64,000 nucleotides of DNA from Haloarcula nitratireducens (GTDB lineage Archaea > Halobacteriota > Halobacteria > Halobacteriales > Haloarculaceae): NCBI RefSeq assembly GCF_019599505.1, contig NZ_RKLT01000001.1, positions 992,001-1,056,000 of the forward strand, in the 5' to 3' direction. The position numbers were made by a program, and so were the translations under genes. The notes beneath the pieces are model-generated. The model saw nothing but the letters and a program-made list of their open reading frames with translations. It ran no database searches and was not told the origin of the DNA. Position 1 is the first letter of the stretch; every line of letters starts with the position of its first letter. Positions 60,215 through 64,000 of the stretch are shown here, in pieces.

Positions 60215-61042
60215 ATGCGTCTCAGTCGTAACGTCGCGTGGCTGTGTGCCCTCGCTCTCGGCGCCGTCGCCCTCTCCTCGCCCGCGGCCGCCCAGTCGGT
60301 CAATCGGGCGGCCATCGACAACCTGAACGAGCAGTTGCTGTACGTCGCGCTTCCGTTGACGCTGTTCGTCGAACTGACGCTCGTCTACGCGATCTACCGA
60401 TTCCGGAACAACGACCGGCCGAAACCGACCGTGGACGACCCCGCGCTCGAGATCACGTGGACCGCCGCGACCGGCGCGATACTGATATTCGTCGGCGTCT
60501 CCGCCTTCTTCGTCCTGTTGAACCCCTACATCAGCCCGGCGGCCGCCGGACAGACCGACGGCGGTGAGGTGGCCGCGGACAGGGAGATAGAGGTGTTGGC
60601 CTACCAGTGGGGGTGGGAGTTCCACTACCCGGAGGCGAACGTCACGACTCAGTCCCGGCTCGTCCTCCCGAAAAACGAGAGCGTGACGTTCAGGCTCCAA
60701 TCCTCGCGGGTCATCCACGCGATATACATTCCGGAGTTGGGCGTCAAACAGGACATCTTCCCCGGACAGACGACGATTGCCCGGACCAAGCCGACACAGA
60801 CGGGGTCGTACCGGCTTCACTGCGCGGAGCTCTGCGGGTCGGGTCACAGTCGGATGGACGGCACCGTCGTCGTCCTCAACCAATCCGACTACGACGACTG
60901 GGTCGACCGACAGCGGAGTGCGACCTCGGCGAACGGAACCGCGAGTAACGGCACCGCGACGTCGGCGAACGACACCGCGACGCCCGCCAACGGTACTGAC
61001 GCGGCGCGCATCTCCGCTCCGCCGCGGGCTCACGCCAGATAA
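60215..61042 (+). CDS. coxB: Haem-copper cytochrome oxidase subunit II (CuA)
   Basis: Entry subunit for electrons, 275 residues. Signal/helix 1 MRLSRNVAWLCALALGAVAL then a second helix (about 48-62) and third (about 88-102), and an external CuA cupredoxin domain. Ligands: His168 (RVIHAIYIPELG), and the loop CAELCGSGHSRM with Cys203, Glu205 carbonyl, Cys207, His211 and Met214. The tail (about 232-260) has four consecutive N-x-T sequons (NGT, NGT, NDT, NGT), strong candidates for glycosylation on the outside. A TATA-like ctatttga (60183-60190) fits the ATG at 60215. It is divergent from subunit I and overlaps the end of the sulfatase-fold gene by 13 bases. Confidence 0.95.
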   Translation: MRLSRNVAWLCALALGAVALSSPAAAQSVNRAAIDNLNEQLLYVALPLTLFVELTLVYAIYRFRNNDRPKPTVDDPALEITWTAATGAILIFVGVSAFFVLLNPYISPAAAGQTDGGEVAADREIEVLAYQWGWEFHYPEANVTTQSRLVLPKNESVTFRLQSSRVIHAIYIPELGVKQDIFPGQTTIARTKPTQTGSYRLHCAELCGSGHSRMDGTVVVLNQSDYDDWVDRQRSATSANGTASNGTATSANDTATPANGTDAARISAPPRAHAR

Positions 61043-61950
61043 CCCAGTTGCCGGAGATGCTCCGTCGTATCGGAGTCCCGCTGTTCTTTCGGCGGCGAGA
61101 GCGTCGGTTCGAAGGTCCGCTCGTCGGTCGCCGTCGTCTCCGCCCACGGCACCCGCCTGACCTCGGGGATGGGGACGGCGTACCGGTGCATGTACATCCC
61201 CCATTCGCCGTAGGCGTTCCCGTGGTCCGCGCTCAGGACGACCGTCTCGGCGTCGAGGTTCTCCAGTAGCAGTCCCACCTCGTCGAGGACCCAGCGGAGG
61301 TTGTCCAGGTACGCGTCCCACACCTTCTGGAAGTCCCCGCCGCTCTTGAGGTAGTCGAACGGCTCTCCCTCCCACGGTTCGAGCGTCTCGCGGCCCTCGG
61401 CTATCGCTCGCGCGGTAAAGGGGTGATGGGGCTGTTCGTAGTGGACGACGAGCCGCTCGGGGTCGATCTCGCGCCCGACGGCGATCGCTCGCTCGGTGAC
61501 CGGTCGCGGGAGCGTCAGACCGACCGGGGGCGGGTCGGCGTACATCCACGGCTGGTCGACGTAGCGGAAGTCCTCGGGACGGAGCGTCTTCCAGTCGGTG
61601 TTCGAGACGCCCCGGCCGTCCTCTGGGAACTCCCGTTCGGCGAGGACGCGCTGCGTGAACGCGTTCGCCGAGACCAGCGCCGTATCCTCGATCTCCGAGC
61701 GGTACTGCTCCGTGAACGTCTGGGCCATCCACTCGGCGGACGCGGAGCCGACCGACCAGATGGAGTCGACCTCGTAGACGAAGTCGTACTCCCAGGCCAC
61801 TTCCCGCAGCGCGTCTACCCGGCAGGTATCGAGGATTATCAGCGCGTCCCAGTCGCGCTCGAAGACGTTCGTCCCCAGCGGGTACCGTGAGAGAACGGAC
61901 ATCGCGAGTCCCACGTACCCGTAGTAGCCGCGTTTGAGTAGTGATTGCAC
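61030..61950 (-). CDS. Sulfatase/alkaline phosphatase-superfamily protein
   Basis: Predicted metal-dependent phospho- or sulfo-transferase of 306 residues with the alkaline phosphatase fold. ALIILDTCRVDALREV holds an Asp and the Thr/Cys nucleophile candidates; VVHYEQPHHPF and VLSADHGNAYGEWG carry further metal ligands. Similar proteins in haloarchaea occur near polysaccharide or lipid genes. GTG start at 61950. Its stop lies inside the end of the subunit II gene (convergent overlap 61030-61042). The substrate may be a surface glycan or lipid head group; it is unknown. Confidence 0.85.
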   Translation of the reverse strand: MQSLLKRGYYGYVGLAMSVLSRYPLGTNVFERDWDALIILDTCRVDALREVAWEYDFVYEVDSIWSVGSASAEWMAQTFTEQYRSEIEDTALVSANAFTQRVLAEREFPEDGRGVSNTDWKTLRPEDFRYVDQPWMYADPPPVGLTLPRPVTERAIAVGREIDPERLVVHYEQPHHPFTARAIAEGRETLEPWEGEPFDYLKSGGDFQKVWDAYLDNLRWVLDEVGLLLENLDAETVVLSADHGNAYGEWGMYMHRYAVPIPEVRRVPWAETTATDERTFEPTLSPPKEQRDSDTTEHLRQLGYLA

Positions 61951-62144
61951 GGACCACTATCCGTGCTCGCAAAGTATTGTAAATGAGTACCGCAGAGACG
62001 TAATTTCGGGTTACCGTTCGTTGCGAACGGCTCTTCGACGTCGTTGCAACGATTGAGCAGCGGTAAGCCCACGGATGGAACGTCGTCCGGGTCTCTCCGG
62101 CCCGTGTCACAACCCACATTATCGGGCGTCACCAACGTCGGAAC

Positions 62145-62702
62145 ATGAACCAGACACGGGCTCGCGTCCCGGCGCTGACGGGCCTGCTGACCGTGGTCTC
62201 GCTGGCGCTCGTCTTCGGGGCCGTCCTGGGCGCGATCCCGCCTCGCGTCCTCCCGCACGCACCGGAGTCCGTCCTCGCGGCGATCCCACACCTCAACGCC
62301 GCCATCAGCGCCACCGCTATCGTGACGATCGTCGTCGGCGTTCGCGCGATACGGAACGGCCGGATTCAGCGCCACCGCCGCTCGATGGTCGCGACGTTCG
62401 GCCTGTTCGGAGCCTTCTTGATTCTGTATCTCTACCGCATCACGCTGGAGGGACCGACGGACTTCGCCGGTCCCGCCGCCGTCGAGTCGTTCGTCTACCT
62501 CCCGCTGCTCGCCGTCCACATCCTGCTGGCGATCGTCGCCATCCCGCTCGTGTACTACACGCTGTTGCTGGCCGCGAGCCATCCGGTCGCGGAGCTCCCG
62601 GAGACGAACCATCCGCGAGCCGGAAAGCTGGCAGCGGGGCTCTGGTTGATCTCCTTCTCGCTCGGTATCGTCGTCTACGCGATGCTGTATCTGGTGTGGT
62701 GA
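62145..62702 (+). CDS. DUF420/CtaM-like oxidase assembly protein
   Basis: Membrane protein of 185 residues, five helices. HLNAAISATAIVTIVVGVRAIR and the paired RHRRSMVATFGLFGAFLILYLYR are typical of DUF420, the family that includes the bacterial CtaM, needed to make active cytochrome oxidase. It lies at the end of the oxidase locus, which strengthens the call. It has several membrane His residues that could handle haem or copper. TATA-like cacattatc about 25 bases upstream of the ATG. Confidence 0.88.
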   Translation: MNQTRARVPALTGLLTVVSLALVFGAVLGAIPPRVLPHAPESVLAAIPHLNAAISATAIVTIVVGVRAIRNGRIQRHRRSMVATFGLFGAFLILYLYRITLEGPTDFAGPAAVESFVYLPLLAVHILLAIVAIPLVYYTLLLAASHPVAELPETNHPRAGKLAAGLWLISFSLGIVVYAMLYLVW

Positions 62703-62703
62703 C

Positions 62704-63273
62704 TCACTGTTCGTCCCACTCCTCGCGGAGCAGTCCGTACCACACCGTGTCGTGCCACTCGCCGTCGAGTCGCCACTCCGCGCGATGTGTCCCTTCCCGA
62801 ACGAAGCCGAAGCGCTCTAAGACGGCTACAGATCGGTCGTTGGAACCGACGACGCGGGCCTTCCACTTGCGTACGGCCCGCTGGTCGAACCCGTAGCCGA
62901 CCAGCCGCTCGGCCGCTTCCGTGGCGTACCCCTCTCCCCACGCGTCGGGGTCGAGCCAGTAACTCAGTTCGGCGGTCCCTCGTTCCGGGTCGTGTTCGGT
63001 CATCGCGACGAGGCCGACGGGGTCGGTTCGGTCTGCGACCGCCCCCTCGTTCTCGGTATCTCGGTCGAGGCAGATCACCAGATGGACCGAGTCGTCGTCG
63101 GCGAGCGTCTCCTCGTAGTACGTCTCCATCTGGTCCGCCGTGGTCGGTCGCGGATAGGTCCCCCGACCCCACACGCAATCGTCGTGGAACAGGCGACGAA
63201 TCCAGTCGAGATCGTCTCTGTCCGGCGAACAGAGGGCAGTTCTATCGGTGTGGAGGAACGCAGGCCCGGGCAT
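62704..63273 (-). CDS. GNAT-family acetyltransferase, RimJ/RimL type
   Basis: 189-residue acetyltransferase of the RimJ/RimL protein N-acetylation branch. It starts MPGPAFLHTDRTALCSPDRD and has the family signature AELSYWLDPDAWGEGYATEA (acetyl-CoA loop with W-G-x-G-Y-A-T-E-A), VRKWKARVVGSNDRS and SVAVLERFGFVREGTHR. Its substrate could be a ribosomal protein, antibiotic or small molecule; the sequence does not decide. It is convergent with the DUF420 gene, with one base between their ends. Confidence 0.92.
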   Translation of the reverse strand: MPGPAFLHTDRTALCSPDRDDLDWIRRLFHDDCVWGRGTYPRPTTADQMETYYEETLADDDSVHLVICLDRDTENEGAVADRTDPVGLVAMTEHDPERGTAELSYWLDPDAWGEGYATEAAERLVGYGFDQRAVRKWKARVVGSNDRSVAVLERFGFVREGTHRAEWRLDGEWHDTVWYGLLREEWDEQ

Positions 63274-63403
63274 ACCGATTCGGTACCCCGGGTCGGATAA
63301 AAAGTGTGCTGGGGGCGTGCGAAACGGCCTCCCGAAGTATCGTCCTCCAACACGAACCTTCGCTGCTACTCACGGCTCGCTTTGCTCGCCGTTCACAATA
63401 ATC

Positions 63404-63430
63404 GAGGGTCTTCGCTACGCTCAGACCCTC
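63404..63430. terminator. Stem-loop after purF
   Basis: GAGGGTCT (63404-63411) and AGACCCTC (63423-63430) form an eight-base stem with an 11-base loop directly after the purF stop codon (63432-63434), between it and the GNAT gene. It is a likely processing or termination structure. Confidence 0.5.
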
Positions 63431-63431
63431 G

Positions 63432-64000
63432 CTAGTCGTCGGCCGGCGTCGGCTCCCCACCGATATCGGGGCGGACGACGTCGCGGTCGGTCTCCTCGCC
63501 CTCGATGTCGTAGGGGTACTCGCCGGTGACACAGCCCAGACAGAGGTCGGCCCGACTGGTATCGAGCGTCTCGGCGATGGCGTCGATAGAGAGGTACGAC
63601 AGCGAATCGGCCTCGATCTCCTCGCGGATCTCCTCGACGGACTGGTTGCCGGCGATGAGTTCGTCGCGGGAGGCCATGTCGATCCCCATGTAGCAGGGGG
63701 CGACGATGGGCGGCGCACCGATGCGGACGTTTACCTCCTCCGCGCCGGCGTCTTTCAGCAGCTGGATGAGCTGCGTCGAGGTCGTCCCGCGGACGATGGA
63801 GTCGTCGATAATGGTGACGGTCTTCCCCTCGATGGTCGATTTGATCGGGTTGAGCTTCAGGCGGACGGCCCGTTCGCGCTCGTCCTGTGTCGGCATGATG
63901 AACGTCCGGCCGACGTAGCGGTTCTTCATCAGGCCCTCCGCGAACTCGATGTCCGAACCGTCGTCCTGTGCGGCCTCGGCGTAGCCGGAGGCGAACGCGC
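63432..64000 (-). CDS. purF: Amidophosphoribosyltransferase, C-terminal part (truncated by window edge)
   Basis: Catalyses the first committed step of purine synthesis, PRPP plus glutamine to phosphoribosylamine. Only the last 190 or so residues are inside the window. AFASGYAEAAQDD and EGLMKNRYVGRTFI belong to the phosphoribosyltransferase domain; TVTIIDDSIVRGTTS is the PRPP-binding motif; YLSIDAIAETLD and LCLGCVTGEYPYDIEG are the conserved C-terminal segment. The glutaminase half lies beyond position 64000. A stem-loop follows the stop codon. Confidence 0.95.
   Translation of the reverse strand, partial: AFASGYAEAAQDDGSDIEFAEGLMKNRYVGRTFIMPTQDERERAVRLKLNPIKSTIEGKTVTIIDDSIVRGTTSTQLIQLLKDAGAEEVNVRIGAPPIVAPCYMGIDMASRDELIAGNQSVEEIREEIEADSLSYLSIDAIAETLDTSRADLCLGCVTGEYPYDIEGEETDRDVVRPDIGGEPTPADD

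Overview
The window is a gene-dense, high-G+C chromosomal segment of a halophilic archaeon (class Halobacteria). The evidence is: very acidic proteins; leaderless-looking genes whose TATA-like boxes lie about 25-30 bases before the start codon; a tRNA-Trp with a long intron after the anticodon; archaeal versions of shikimate kinase and triosephosphate isomerase; two CDC48/VAT-type AAA ATPases; and small zinc-ribbon proteins, HalX-type regulation and COG1361 proteins typical of haloarchaea. The species cannot be named from the sequence alone. Most of the window reads as core chromosome, with an aromatic/histidine/purine biosynthesis theme (aroK, chorismate mutase, tyrA, hisC, guaB, purF), lipid synthesis enzymes, DNA maintenance genes and a cytochrome oxidase locus.

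Region by region: 1-3535 holds a truncated aldehyde dehydrogenase, CDC48 paralogue 1 and two small proteins. 3625-4793 is the aroK-chorismate mutase operon. 4794-7361 is an accessory patch inserted at the 3' end of the chorismate mutase gene. It carries a PIN/AbrB toxin-antitoxin pair and an NRAMP-like transporter, and each ends in a short in-frame copy of the chorismate mutase C-terminus. 7508-11929 has a hydrolase, an internally duplicated membrane protein, an iron-transport-domain protein, a beta carbonic anhydrase and a nickel/cobalt permease. 11930-17313 is a long minus-strand run (DMT permease, flippase-like protein, SurE, Rsm22-like methyltransferase, tyrA). 17477-19979 has an FAH-family enzyme and a GMC oxidoreductase with an iron-sulfur motif behind an iron-box-like palindrome. 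19988-23406 has a chemoreceptor and small proteins. 23682-29593 has hisC, an adenylate-kinase-like enzyme, a CDP-alcohol transferase, MBF1, a HalX regulator, tpiA and a HerA-type ATPase. 30092-40448 has a Y-family polymerase with three PCNA-box-like motifs, a hybrid sensor kinase, and an RND/MMPL transporter encoded directly behind a 1356-residue surface repeat protein. 40728-48446 has small proteins, a zinc-ribbon/PH-like protein, guaB, and two minus-strand tRNAs (Trp with intron, Lys), each followed by palindromic debris derived from its own 3' end. 48601-56087 has an RCK-DHH phosphoesterase, a PRC-barrel protein, pssA and the CDC48 paralogue 2 operon. 56391-62702 is the haem-copper oxidase locus (subunits III, I, II, a small membrane partner and a DUF420 protein) with a sulfatase-fold protein inside it. 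63432 to the end is the C-terminal part of purF.

The observations most worth following are: the three-copy chorismate mutase attachment-like site; the iron-box/3Fe-4S GMC oxidoreductase; the COG1361-RND surface pair; the triple PIP-box polymerase; and the tRNA-linked palindromic elements. No CRISPR array, transposase, integrase, rRNA or replication origin was recognised.
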